Assembly: GCA_003158475.1 (NCBI GenBank)
Contig: PMJR01000089.1
Location: 8,964-47,038 of the forward strand
Direction: 5' to 3'
Source: Ignavibacteriota bacterium
GTDB lineage: Bacteria; Bacteroidota; Ignavibacteria; UBA10030; UBA6906
Length of the DNA: 38,075 bases
A model generated the notes under the pieces. The model had not been told where the DNA came from. It worked only from the letters and a program-made list of their open reading frames with translations, and made no database searches. The translations under genes were made by a program, and so were the position numbers. Positions 25,552-33,967 of the stretch are shown in pieces (position 1 is the stretch's first letter; each line of letters starts with the position of its first letter).

Positions 25552-26064
25552 CTATCTCGCCTGGCGGAGGAATTCGAGGCGTGTCTTCAAGCGGTCGGTG
25601 GACATCAGCAGCTTTTCCTTTCCGAACACCGCATCCTCTGTGTTCCGAAAGACGAGTTCATATTCATCGCTCATGATGATGGCTTCTTCCGGACAGGCCT
25701 CCTCGCAGAAGCCGCAGAAAATGCAGCGCAGCATGTTGATCTCAAACTTTATCGGATACCTCTCCTTCGGAAGGTCGGTCTCGGAGGCCTGCACTTCGAT
25801 TGCGAGGGCGGGACAGACTCGCGCGCACAATCCGCAGGCAACACACCGTTCGACACCGTCTTCTTCCACGAGGACGGGGCGTCCACGAAACGAGGCCGGA
25901 GGATTCCAGCGTTCCTCGGGGTACTGTCTCGTGAACTTAGGACGGAAGACCTGTCTGAGCGTGAGAACAAGTCCCTTGACGATCTCCAGGATATAGATCC
26001 TCTGCAGAAACGTGAGATCCTTTCTGCGGATCTGCTTCGCTGTCTCGACATTCGTAATCGGCAT
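25552..26064 (-). CDS. nuoI: NADH-quinone oxidoreductase subunit I
   Basis: Complex I peripheral-arm subunit holding clusters N6a and N6b. Two CxxCxxCxxxCP motifs are visible: [12 protein letters not shown] (C74-C84) and [12 protein letters not shown] (C114-C124), with the family lead-in [20 protein letters not shown] chose the ATG at 26064 because it follows AAGGAG (11 bases away) and gives the usual length of 170 residues. A GTG at 26100, next to the nuoH stop, is the alternative and would add 12 residues. It is the last of three nuo genes here; nuoJ and later subunits do not follow. Confidence 0.94.
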   Translation of the reverse strand: MPITNVETAKQIRRKDLTFLQRIYILEIVKGLVLTLRQVFRPKFTRQYPEERWNPPASFRGRPVLVEEDGVERCVACGLCARVCPALAIEVQASETDLPKERYPIKFEINMLRCIFCGFCEEACPEEAIIMSDEYELVFRNTEDAVFGKEKLLMSTDRLKTRLEFLRQAR

Positions 26065-26100
26065 TCGGTCCTGTTCTCCTTCAAAGCGACGCTGCCACAC

Positions 26101-27120
26101 TCACTGCAGGATGAGGAGCCATGCGCCTGTCACAGCAATATTCAGCAGCGACAGGGGCAGCATAACCTTCCAGCCCAAATTCATCAGCTGGTCGTACCTG
26201 AACCGCGGTATCGTCCAGCGTATCCACATATAGAATACCAGCATGCATCCCACCTTGATGACGAATGCTGCGACCTGGATCAGGCTGACTGCCAGGGGAG
26301 AAAGGCCCACGTGGGAAAGGAAAGGCACCTGCCAGCCGCCGAAGAAGAGCGTTACGATGAGGGCACTCGACGTAATCATGTTTGCATATTCGGCAAGGAA
26401 AAACGTACCAAATTTCATTCCGCTGTATTCTGTGTGATAGCCTCCCACCAGTTCCGGTTCTGCCTCGGGAAGATCGAACGGCAGCCGGTTTGTCTCGGCA
26501 AAGGACGCGACCACGAATGTAATAAACCCGATCGGCATCCGCCAGAAATTCCAGAACAACCCGTCCTGCAGCTCCACGATCCGGTCAAGGCGGAGCGTGC
26601 CGGCCACCATGATGACTGCGACTACCGAGAGACCCATGGAGAGCTCATAGCTTATCATCTGGGCGGAGGACCGGAGTCCGCCGAGCAGCGAGTACTTGTT
26701 GTTTGACGCCCAGCCGCTCAGCGTGACGCCGTATACCCCCATCGACGTCATGGCGAGGATATAGAGAACGCCAATGTTGACATCGGCGATCATGAGCTTG
26801 ACGTCCTGTCCGAAGAGCGTGATCCGGTCCCCGAACGGAATTACAGCAAAGGTGGCCAATGCCACCGTGATGGAGACGATCGGTGCCAGCGTATGGATCG
26901 CCTTGTTCGCATGAAACGGCACGATGTCTTCTTTTATGAAGAGCTTCAGGACATCTGCCGGGGCCTGGAGGAGCCCCCAGGGGCCAACCCTGTTCGGTCC
27001 GATCCGGTTCTGGATAAATGCACTGATCCGCCGCTCCGCATATACGAGGTTGGCGACGGTCGTGAGTATGATCAGCAGGACCAGGACGATCTTAACGGCG
27101 GCTATGACGATGAATTCCAT
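26101..27120 (-). CDS. nuoH: NADH-quinone oxidoreductase subunit H
   Basis: Membrane subunit of complex I linking the quinone site to the proton pumps, 339 residues with about eight membrane helices. Family motifs: FIQNRIGPNRVGPWGLLQ, then APADVLKLFIKED, SGWASNNKYSLLGGLRSSAQ, and the quinone-chamber loop ETNRLPFDLPEAEPELVGGY with TEYSGMKFGTFFLAEYANM. The start is ATG at 27120, 18 bases after nuoG. It is followed directly by nuoI. Confidence 0.96.
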   Translation of the reverse strand: MEFIVIAAVKIVLVLLIILTTVANLVYAERRISAFIQNRIGPNRVGPWGLLQAPADVLKLFIKEDIVPFHANKAIHTLAPIVSITVALATFAVIPFGDRITLFGQDVKLMIADVNIGVLYILAMTSMGVYGVTLSGWASNNKYSLLGGLRSSAQMISYELSMGLSVVAVIMVAGTLRLDRIVELQDGLFWNFWRMPIGFITFVVASFAETNRLPFDLPEAEPELVGGYHTEYSGMKFGTFFLAEYANMITSSALIVTLFFGGWQVPFLSHVGLSPLAVSLIQVAAFVIKVGCMLVFYMWIRWTIPRFRYDQLMNLGWKVMLPLSLLNIAVTGAWLLILQ

Positions 27121-27138
27121 TGAACTCTCTTCCGGATC

Positions 27139-28824
27139 TCAGGCGGGCAGGGGGACCCGCAAATCCCTGCTCGTTTTCAGCAATGTTCCCCTGTTGCCGA
27201 GCTTTCGATAGGACATCCCATTGAATGCATCGACGTGCGACGCGATTTCGCCGAACACATCCTCGGAGGTCTGATATTTGAACTTGGCTCCCATGAGGAC
27301 TGCAATCCCCGCGATGATGCGCCACGGCGGACGTGCGTCGCGTTTGGGTCCCTTTGCCCACCTGTCGAATTGGGAGCCGAGCTTGTCGAGGCGGCTCATC
27401 GCAAAGCCGTCAAGGGAACGCTCCTGTTCAAGCGTTGCCACAGAAGGCCGAATGCGCTGCACACGCCCTTGGAGGTTGGTGAACGTGCCGTTTTTTTCGG
27501 CGTAGGTAGAAGACGGGAGCACGATGTCCGCCAGACGTGTCGTTTCGTTCTCAACGGAGGCCAGGACCACGAGGAACTCAAGGCGAATGAGGCTCTGCGC
27601 CACTTCGGGATCAATGGCAATATTGTCATCCGCAAGGAACAGTGCTTTTATCGATCCGTCCTTGATGCCGCGAATAATCCCTTCGGTGTTCGCGCCGTGT
27701 TCTCCGGGTTGGAGACCCACCTCCAGCGCACCCCGCGAGTTGGGAGTCCTGTCGGCGCTGATGAGGAGCTTGTCCTCGTTTCCGGGCGTGGTGTGGCGTT
27801 TGAAATCCAGGTGGCGGGTCTGAAGAACCTCCCGCGCGAATTTCTGGAGGGCGTAGTTGTCCTCGTTCGTGTCGAACGCAGATCCCAGGACCGCGACCTC
27901 CCCTTTCCGGAAAGACTTGAGCTCGGAGGCGACCCTGACCACGGCTTCGTCCCACCCCACTTCGACGACTCCTCCCTCTTTCCTCATGAGGGGACCCCTG
28001 ATGCGCGCGTCCGAGTTCACCTGGCGCAGCGTCTCCAGGCGTCCCCAATCGCACATCCAGTACTGGTTCACTTCGGCATTGTACCGGGGGGTCTGCCGGA
28101 GTATTTCGTTGTTCCTCACCCATGTGTTCATATTGCAGCCACGCGCACATCCCGGGCAGACCGTCTCCGTCGCGGACATTTCCCAGACGCGGGCCTTGAA
28201 CCGAAATTCACGGCTCGTCAATGCTCCCACCGGACAGATATCGATGACGTTCATCGAATAGGGGTTATCGAGTTTCTCCCCCGGAAATGTCGTGAGTTCC
28301 ACATGATCGCCCCGCCGGGTAAAGGTAAGCTGGGGCTTCCCGGCGATCTCGTCGCAGAACCGAACACAGCGGGAACACATGATGCACCGTTCGTTATCCA
28401 GCATGACATGCGGACCCAGTTCAACGCGCTTGGGCTTGTGGACCTTCTCTTCTTCAAACCGACTGTAGCCGATGCTATGCGTATAGGCGTAGTCCTGAAG
28501 CTTGCATTCGCCCGCTTCGTCGCAGATGGGACAATCGAGGGGGTGGTTGATGAGCAGGAATTCCATGACCGCCTGTCGGGCCTTTACGACGCGCGGATTG
28601 GCCGTGTGAACGATCATTCCGTTCGTCACCTGCGTCGAACAGGCGATGACGAGTTTGGGCATCTTCTCCACTTCGACAAGACACATCCGGCAGTTGCCGG
28701 CCACGGAGAGATTCGGATGCCAGCAGAAGTGAGGGATGTCGATGCCGTTGTTCCGGGCCGCCTGAATAATCGTCAGGTTGTTTTCGACCTCGAAAGCTTT
28801 TCCGTCTATGGTTATTGTCGCCAT
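27139..28824 (-). CDS. nuoG: NADH-quinone oxidoreductase subunit G (short form)
   Basis: Iron-sulfur subunit of complex I, 561 residues from the ATG at 28824 (GGGGAG 4 bases upstream; the ORF-track start is 13 codons earlier and lies inside the aminotransferase). An N-terminal [2Fe-2S] site (C34, C45, C48, C62) is followed by the His/Cys site HPLDCPICDEAGEC (H94, C98, C101, C107) and a [4Fe-4S] site (CIMCSRCVRFC, DICPVGAL). A CxxCxxxC-x27-C set (C223, C226, C230, C258) matches the optional N7 cluster. The molybdopterin-oxidoreductase-like C-terminal part (LADIVLPSSTYAEKNGTFTN) is shorter than in E. coli NuoG (about 900 residues). Confidence 0.94.
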   Translation of the reverse strand: MATITIDGKAFEVENNLTIIQAARNNGIDIPHFCWHPNLSVAGNCRMCLVEVEKMPKLVIACSTQVTNGMIVHTANPRVVKARQAVMEFLLINHPLDCPICDEAGECKLQDYAYTHSIGYSRFEEEKVHKPKRVELGPHVMLDNERCIMCSRCVRFCDEIAGKPQLTFTRRGDHVELTTFPGEKLDNPYSMNVIDICPVGALTSREFRFKARVWEMSATETVCPGCARGCNMNTWVRNNEILRQTPRYNAEVNQYWMCDWGRLETLRQVNSDARIRGPLMRKEGGVVEVGWDEAVVRVASELKSFRKGEVAVLGSAFDTNEDNYALQKFAREVLQTRHLDFKRHTTPGNEDKLLISADRTPNSRGALEVGLQPGEHGANTEGIIRGIKDGSIKALFLADDNIAIDPEVAQSLIRLEFLVVLASVENETTRLADIVLPSSTYAEKNGTFTNLQGRVQRIRPSVATLEQERSLDGFAMSRLDKLGSQFDRWAKGPKRDARPPWRIIAGIAVLMGAKFKYQTSEDVFGEIASHVDAFNGMSYRKLGNRGTLLKTSRDLRVPLPA

Positions 28825-28837
28825 TCCACTCCCCTGT

Positions 28838-30262
28838 TCACGCTTCTGCAGATTCCCGGACATACCGATGGTGGAATTTCTTCAACTTCACGACGAGTTC
28901 CTCAATTTCATCCTTGGGCGGGAGGAATGTCGTCCTGAAATGGAACGTCCCCGGGTACTGACCGAACCCGCTTCCTGGCACGACGCAAATGCCGGTTTCC
29001 TCAAGGAGCGCGAGGCAATAGTCGGAGTCCCGCTGATCCGTGTGCGTGGCCCGCTGCGCGGCCGACATGGATTCCGTTTCCAACCTCTCAGGAAGCTCAA
29101 AGCGCACGAACGCATACATGGCGCCCCGGGGGATATCCACAGACATTCCTTCGATTGCATTGATACCCCGGCCGAGGATTTCGGCCTTCGCTTTCAGATC
29201 CGAGAGGACCCGCTCCCGCTCGCCGGCATATATCCCGTAGCTTTCCTCGCCCGGTGTGGGAGGCGCCACCATCATGTAAATTGAAATCTGGCCGACGATA
29301 TTGGCGCAAAGGCTGATCGACTGCAACTTGACAAACTCCGCGAGCACGTCGTCAGCGATGTTCCGGAGCTCGAGATACCCTCCACGGTGTCCGCATTCCC
29401 CTAGAAAGCCCTTGGAGACGGAATGCAGGCTGAAAAGCGACACTTCCCGCTCCTGCGTCTCCCACATGACTTCCGCGAATGAGTGAAATCTGAGCGATGG
29501 ATCGTAGACATTTTCCTGGTATACTTCGTCGGCGATGATTGAAAGATTGTATTTCTTTGCAAAACGGACGACCATCCTGATGTTCTCTGCTGAGAGCACG
29601 GCGCCGGTCGGATTCCCGGGGTTGATGACGACGATGCCGACGGGGTTTACCCCGGTCGCCTTCGCCTTCGCCAGGCTTTCGGTCAGGATCCCCTCGTTCA
29701 ACTCCCATCCCGCTTGCTCATCGAGATAGTATCCGATTTGTTTGCCTCCGTACAGTGAAAGTGAGGCGCTGTAAAGAGGGTACTGCGGAATCGGGATCAT
29801 GAACCCGTCGGCTGGGGTTCGAAGAAGCGCTGTCAGGACTGCCTGCGCCCCCTTGCTCGCCCCGTCCGTAAGAATCACGTGATCCTTGTCTGCAGGAATT
29901 CCGTCACGACGGGTGATGAAGTCCGCGACCGCCTGTCGCACAAACGGGATCCCCGGACTCTGACTGTAGGCGCCCGTGCCGTGCGGGTGTTTCTGAAGGA
30001 TTGAAGTGGCACGGGCGACAATATCCCGTGGATACAGTTTCAACGTTTCCGGATGGTTCAAAAGTTCAGGGTACTCTACGAGACTCAGGATCTGACGGAG
30101 AAAAGAAAGCGGCCTCTGCTTCAGGGCCTGAGGGTTGCCGATGTTGCAGTAGATAATCTTCCGCCCCTGTTCTTCAAGCTGCTGGGCACGGAGGACGATC
30201 GGGCCCCGCACAGCATATTCAGCGGTTAATAATCGCGGATTCAAAGCGTCCTTGGATACCAT
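28838..30262 (-). CDS. Alanine aminotransferase (eukaryotic GPT-like), PLP enzyme
   Basis: A 474-residue class I aminotransferase predicted to interconvert alanine/2-oxoglutarate and pyruvate/glutamate. The build matches eukaryotic-type ALT: IIYCNIGNPQAL, HPHGTGAYSQSPGIPFVRQ, ILTDGASKGAQAVL, VVINPGNPTGAVLS, IIADEVYQENVYDP and the PLP lysine in HSVSKGFLGECGHRGGY (K284), ending GTFHFRTTFLPP. Substrate assignment rests on this resemblance. The start at 30262 has little Shine-Dalgarno support. It lies 31 bases after the M16 peptidase and 13 bases before nuoG, so it is probably co-transcribed with both. Confidence 0.9.
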   Translation of the reverse strand: MVSKDALNPRLLTAEYAVRGPIVLRAQQLEEQGRKIIYCNIGNPQALKQRPLSFLRQILSLVEYPELLNHPETLKLYPRDIVARATSILQKHPHGTGAYSQSPGIPFVRQAVADFITRRDGIPADKDHVILTDGASKGAQAVLTALLRTPADGFMIPIPQYPLYSASLSLYGGKQIGYYLDEQAGWELNEGILTESLAKAKATGVNPVGIVVINPGNPTGAVLSAENIRMVVRFAKKYNLSIIADEVYQENVYDPSLRFHSFAEVMWETQEREVSLFSLHSVSKGFLGECGHRGGYLELRNIADDVLAEFVKLQSISLCANIVGQISIYMMVAPPTPGEESYGIYAGERERVLSDLKAKAEILGRGINAIEGMSVDIPRGAMYAFVRFELPERLETESMSAAQRATHTDQRDSDYCLALLEETGICVVPGSGFGQYPGTFHFRTTFLPPKDEIEELVVKLKKFHHRYVRESAEA

Positions 30263-30293
30263 GCCTAACTGAGTTTTACGAATGTTCCGAGAT

Positions 30294-31553
30294 TCAAGAG
30301 GGACGGATGATGACGGTCGAAAACCGGTTCAGATCAAACAGGTCCACCGCAACCTTCTGGATTTGTTCAGGGGTGACGGCATCGACTTTCTTCAGGACGC
30401 TGTTGAGAGTGATGCTTTTTCTGTAATAGAGTTCGGAGCTTCCAAGACGCATCATGCGGCTCGACATGTTCTCAAGCCCGAGCATCATTGTCCCCTTGAT
30501 CTGCGCCTGAGTCCTGCCTAGTTCGGCTTTCGAGACGGGGGTCTTCTTGAGCCTTCGAAGCTCCTTGTGCACCAGCGAGATGGAATTGACGATGTTCTTC
30601 TTATCCGTCCCGATGTAAGCACCGAACAGACCCGTATCCGAGAGGAGATTGACAAATGAATAAACTGAATATGCGAAGCCGTGTTTTTCCCGTATCGTCT
30701 GATACAGCCGCGAGCTCATCCCCTCGCCCAGCAACGCGTTGAGTAGCATCAGCGGGAAACGATCCTTGTGGTGGATGCTGTACCCCACGGTCCCCATGCA
30801 AATGTGTGCCTGGCTGATCGGCCGGGGGTATTCCTTTTTCAGTGGCCGGGTCACGCGCGTCGGGCCCGGAGGACGTATTTTCTGCGTGGATCGCCGGGTG
30901 GCCTGATCAAAGTTCTTTGCTGCGAGCTTGACAAGACGGTCATGATCCACATTCCCGGCGGCCGCAACAACGATCCGGGATGGCTGGTAGTGGGCTTTGA
31001 CATGAGAGAAGAGGTCCTCTCTGCTGAAGCTCCTCAGGTTCTTCTCTGTCCCTATTATCGGAAATCCCAGTGCATGCTCTGGAAACAGGGCCTTTTCGAA
31101 GTAATCGTGTATGATATCTTCCGGATCGTCTTCCGCGTTTCTCAGCTCCTCGATCACCACCAACTTCTCTTTTTCCAATTCCTGTTCTTTGAATGTCGCA
31201 TGCGTGACAATGTCCGAAAGGACATCCATCGCTTCAGCCACGTTCGAGTCAAGCACCCGAGCATAGAAGCAGGTCTGCTCTTTGGTCGTGAAAGCATTGA
31301 GATATCCGCCCAGGGATTCAAGACTCTGTGCGATATCCCTGACGCTTCTCTTCTTCGTTCCCTTGAACACCATGTGTTCAATAAAATGGCTTATCCCGTT
31401 TTCACTCTGGGATTCATCGCGGGATCCGACGTCGGCCCACACTCCGATGGAGACTGAACGCACATGAGGGATCGATTCCGACACGACACGTATGCCGTTG
31501 TCGAGCACAGTTTTGCGATAAAGGGGGATGAGAAACGGAGAGGATTTGGACAT
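30294..31553 (-). CDS. M16-family zinc metallopeptidase
   Basis: A 419-residue protease of the mitochondrial-processing-peptidase/PqqL type. The inverted zinc motif HFIEH (HxxEH, residues 56-60) sits in NGISHFIEHMVFKGTKKRS. The downstream glutamate region is EELRNAEDDPEDIIHDYFE. The second half has the typical glycine-rich and RxxxY-like segments (GMSSRLYQTIREKHGFAYSV). No signal peptide is seen, so it may act in the cytoplasm or be exported otherwise. The ATG at 31553 is chosen because the ORF-track extension (22 residues) runs through the promoter. No Shine-Dalgarno site is visible and the predicted transcript is leaderless. Confidence 0.93.
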   Translation of the reverse strand: MSKSSPFLIPLYRKTVLDNGIRVVSESIPHVRSVSIGVWADVGSRDESQSENGISHFIEHMVFKGTKKRSVRDIAQSLESLGGYLNAFTTKEQTCFYARVLDSNVAEAMDVLSDIVTHATFKEQELEKEKLVVIEELRNAEDDPEDIIHDYFEKALFPEHALGFPIIGTEKNLRSFSREDLFSHVKAHYQPSRIVVAAAGNVDHDRLVKLAAKNFDQATRRSTQKIRPPGPTRVTRPLKKEYPRPISQAHICMGTVGYSIHHKDRFPLMLLNALLGEGMSSRLYQTIREKHGFAYSVYSFVNLLSDTGLFGAYIGTDKKNIVNSISLVHKELRRLKKTPVSKAELGRTQAQIKGTMMLGLENMSSRMMRLGSSELYYRKSITLNSVLKKVDAVTPEQIQKVAVDLFDLNRFSTVIIRPS

Positions 31554-31559
31554 ATTGGA

Positions 31560-31588
31560 AATATATCCATTTCGGTGTGGATAGTCAA
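31560..31588 (-). promoter_or_regulatory. Predicted sigma70 promoter of the M16-ALT-nuoGHI operon
   Basis: Minus strand TTGACT, 17-base spacer, TATATT (five of six matches in each box). The -10 box ends 6 bases before the M16 ATG, so the mRNA would be leaderless. Confidence 0.65.
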
Positions 31589-31598
31589 GGAATTGAAA

Positions 31599-31620
31599 AG
31601 TGTCCACAGCAGAGGACACT
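31599..31620. promoter_or_regulatory. Inverted repeat AGTGTCC-N8-GGACACT, candidate operator
   Basis: Perfect 7-base arms 10 bases upstream of the -35 box of the M16 promoter and about 80 bases before the divergent glycosyltransferase. Good position for an activator or for joint control. The binding protein is unknown. Confidence 0.4.
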
Positions 31621-31699
31621 CAAGGGGGATCATTGCATCGACGTCTTTTTTTGGGTACCATGAACGCGATTCTCACACGGCCAACAACGGTTTCATTCT

Positions 31700-32803
31700 A
31701 TGATAGTCACTCTGCTCTTCCTCTTTAGTGTAATTTACGTAGTCATGATATTGTTGTTCGCCGGTGCGGCAGCCACATCGAAGGCACGCCCGGATGAAGG
31801 CTATCGACCGTGCGTATCAGTCATAATCGCTGCGAGGAACGAAGAAGAACAGATCGGGGCGTGCCTGGATTCGATTGTCGCGCTCAATTACCCGCAAGAG
31901 CTTCTCGATATCATCCTGGTCGACGATCGATCCACAGACCGAACTTCAGAAATAGTCAACAGGTACACAGGGAATCACGCCCACATCCGCATGCTCCGGA
32001 TCGGGGCGGAAAGTGAATTTCCTCCCGGAAAGACAAACGCGGTGATGAGCGCAGTGGACATTTCAAGGGGCGAGATTCTCATGCTCACTGACGCAGACTG
32101 CCGGGTGCCGCCGAAGTGGGTTGAAAACACCGTCACCTACTACTCCGATCCTTCGGTGGGGGTGGTTGCAGGTTTCACTTCACTGGTTGGGGAGTCATGG
32201 TTCGATGAAATGCAGGCACTTGACTGGTTTGTCCTCTTCTCCGTCGCAGCGGCGACCACCAGACTCGGAATCCCGGTTACTGCGGTCGGAACGAACCTAT
32301 CCGTGCGCCGGGCAGCGTATGACTCAGTTGGCGGGTACCGGAAGATCCCTTTCAGCGTTACCGAAGACTATGCCCTTTTTCATGCAGTCACAGCATCCGG
32401 GAAATGGAAAGCCCGTCTTCCTATGGATCCCGATACGCTGGTCCAAAGCACCCCATGCAATGATGTGAAGCAACTTTACAACCAGAAGAAGAGGTGGTTC
32501 ACCGGCGGGCGAGGAATGGACGCCAAGAGCCTGCTTATTTTCGCATTCCCGTATATGTTCAATGTGTTGCTTCTTTTGGGAGTGTTTCTCTCCCCCTGGT
32601 GGGCTGTCAGTCTCGCTATTGCGACAAAGCTCGTTGTTGACTTTCTCCTCTGTTTGCCTGCAGCACTTTCATTTCGGCGCACTTCACTCCTTTTTGTATA
32701 CCCTCTCTTTGAGATCTACTATTATATGTATGTCCTCATTTTTCCAGCATTGGTTATGTTCCGCAGTGAAATAACCTGGAAAGATAGAACATTCCGGAAT
32801 TAG
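31700..32803 (+). CDS. Membrane-bound processive-type GT2 glycosyltransferase
   Basis: A 367-residue inner-membrane glycosyltransferase. An N-terminal helix (LLFLFSVIYVVMILLF) precedes the GT-A domain with VSVIIAARNEEEQIGACLDS, LVDDRSTD, the DxD in LTDADCR, TEDYAL (catalytic base region) and the QKKRW motif typical of cellulose-synthase-like and hyaluronan-synthase-like enzymes. Two or three C-terminal helices follow (YMFNVLLLLGVFLSPWWAV and beyond). The product may be a lipid-linked or glycolipid sugar rather than a long polymer. No Shine-Dalgarno site is visible at the ATG. It is monocistronic, divergent from the M16 operon, and ends at a hairpin terminator. Confidence 0.9.
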   Translation: MIVTLLFLFSVIYVVMILLFAGAAATSKARPDEGYRPCVSVIIAARNEEEQIGACLDSIVALNYPQELLDIILVDDRSTDRTSEIVNRYTGNHAHIRMLRIGAESEFPPGKTNAVMSAVDISRGEILMLTDADCRVPPKWVENTVTYYSDPSVGVVAGFTSLVGESWFDEMQALDWFVLFSVAAATTRLGIPVTAVGTNLSVRRAAYDSVGGYRKIPFSVTEDYALFHAVTASGKWKARLPMDPDTLVQSTPCNDVKQLYNQKKRWFTGGRGMDAKSLLIFAFPYMFNVLLLLGVFLSPWWAVSLAIATKLVVDFLLCLPAALSFRRTSLLFVYPLFEIYYYMYVLIFPALVMFRSEITWKDRTFRN

Positions 32804-32831
32804 CGCTTTGTTGGGGAGGGACAGAAAATGG

Positions 32832-32862
32832 AAAAGCCCTCGGGTTTCCCCGGGGGCCTTTC
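32832..32862. terminator. Hairpin terminator between convergent genes
   Basis: AAAAGCCCTCGGG pairs with CCCGGGGGCCTTT around a short loop (one mismatch, one G-T pair), with A- and T-tracts at the ends. It separates the GT2 gene and the AAA+ regulator and can act in both directions. Confidence 0.65.
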
Positions 32863-32885
32863 CGTTGAAGAGGTTGCGGCTGCGT

Positions 32886-33911
32886 CTAGGCGCGTGCGCG
32901 CGCGCTCGCTATGCCAAGCCTCTTGAGCTTATACCGGAACGTTTGTTCTGTCATTCCGAGAAATGCGGCAGCCTTTGATTGGTTGAAGCCGAACTTCTCA
33001 AGAGAGCGTTCGATGATCCCCTTTTCTATGACATCCAGAGATTTGTCGAGTACAAACTCCTGGCCTGCCATGATATTGTTGATCATCTTCACGACTTCTG
33101 TCTTCTCGTCAACCAACTCCGGCGGAAGCATGAACCGGCCATCGTTGGAGAAGAGGACGCACTTGTCCACCACTGCCTTCAGTTCGCGAATATTCTCGCG
33201 CCAGGGTTGACGCACAAGGACATCGATTGCGTTGATGTCGATAACGAGGTCCGCCAGGCCGAGTTCCCTGCAGATATCGCCCGCAAAATGCTTCACGAGG
33301 AGGGGAATGTCCTCGGGCCGCATACGTAGCGGAGCAACCTCGATCTTCTCGAATTCAAGGATCTTCCCGTACAGATCTTCCAGAAGCTTTCGCTTCTCGA
33401 CGAGTTCGGCAGGTTCTGCCTTCATCGAAACGATCAGGCGAATGTCGACAGGCTCGCCTGTCTCCCCGCCGATTCGCCGGGTCTTCCGCTCGTTCATGAA
33501 GTTCAATATCTTCATCTGATTGCGGAAGCTCGCCTCTTCGATTTCCTCGATGAGAACTGTGCCGCCATTTGCCAGCTCAAAAAGCCCGCGCTTCGAAGTG
33601 TACGGAAGTCCCTCAACACCTCTGTCAAAACCGAACAAGACCGATTCGAGCTCCTTGTCATCAAGAACGGAAAGATTGATGGACATGAAGGGCTGCTCGT
33701 TGAGGCCCGTCTTGCTCTGGAAGTAAATGTTCTTCGCGATCGCGCCCTTCCCGACGCCGGCTTCACCGATTATCACGACGTCCTTGCGCGTCTTCGCAAG
33801 ACGGCCAATCTGCTTGATCAGCTGCTCGACAGACTTGCTTTTGCCAACGATCGGATAGTCGTTTGAGGAGCCCGCCTTCTTCTCCTCAGCCTGCTGCGTC
33901 TTGTGTTCCAT
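32886..33911 (-). CDS. Degenerate sigma54-activator-like AAA+ regulator with Fis-type HTH
   Basis: A 341-residue cytoplasmic protein with a central AAA+ domain of the NtrC class and a C-terminal Fis helix-turn-helix (about 305-335: NQSKAAAFLGMTEQTFRYKLKRLGI). No receiver, PAS or GAF domain precedes it. Walker A is GEAGVGKG (49-56). The sigma54-contacting GAFTGA loop is replaced (DRGVEGLPYTSKRG, 97-109), and Walker B reads TVLIEEIEE where LFLDEI is usual. The sensor-2-like WRENIREL is retained. It therefore probably does not remodel sigma54 holoenzyme. The start follows GAGGAA, and the gene lies 56 bases downstream of the membrane protein gene, likely in the same transcript. Confidence 0.85.
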   Translation of the reverse strand: MEHKTQQAEEKKAGSSNDYPIVGKSKSVEQLIKQIGRLAKTRKDVVIIGEAGVGKGAIAKNIYFQSKTGLNEQPFMSINLSVLDDKELESVLFGFDRGVEGLPYTSKRGLFELANGGTVLIEEIEEASFRNQMKILNFMNERKTRRIGGETGEPVDIRLIVSMKAEPAELVEKRKLLEDLYGKILEFEKIEVAPLRMRPEDIPLLVKHFAGDICRELGLADLVIDINAIDVLVRQPWRENIRELKAVVDKCVLFSNDGRFMLPPELVDEKTEVVKMINNIMAGQEFVLDKSLDVIEKGIIERSLEKFGFNQSKAAAFLGMTEQTFRYKLKRLGIASARARA

Positions 33912-33967
33912 CAGTTCCTCGATAGATTGAAATTCGTTTTACCGCGCTTGCAGCGTTTCTAAACTTG

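Noticed and set aside
25159-28938. Long plus-strand ORFs of 515 and 567 residues
   Set aside because: They run antisense to nuoI/nuoH/CorC-type and nuoG respectively, show no recognisable domain, and follow from high-GC codon structure on the opposite strand.
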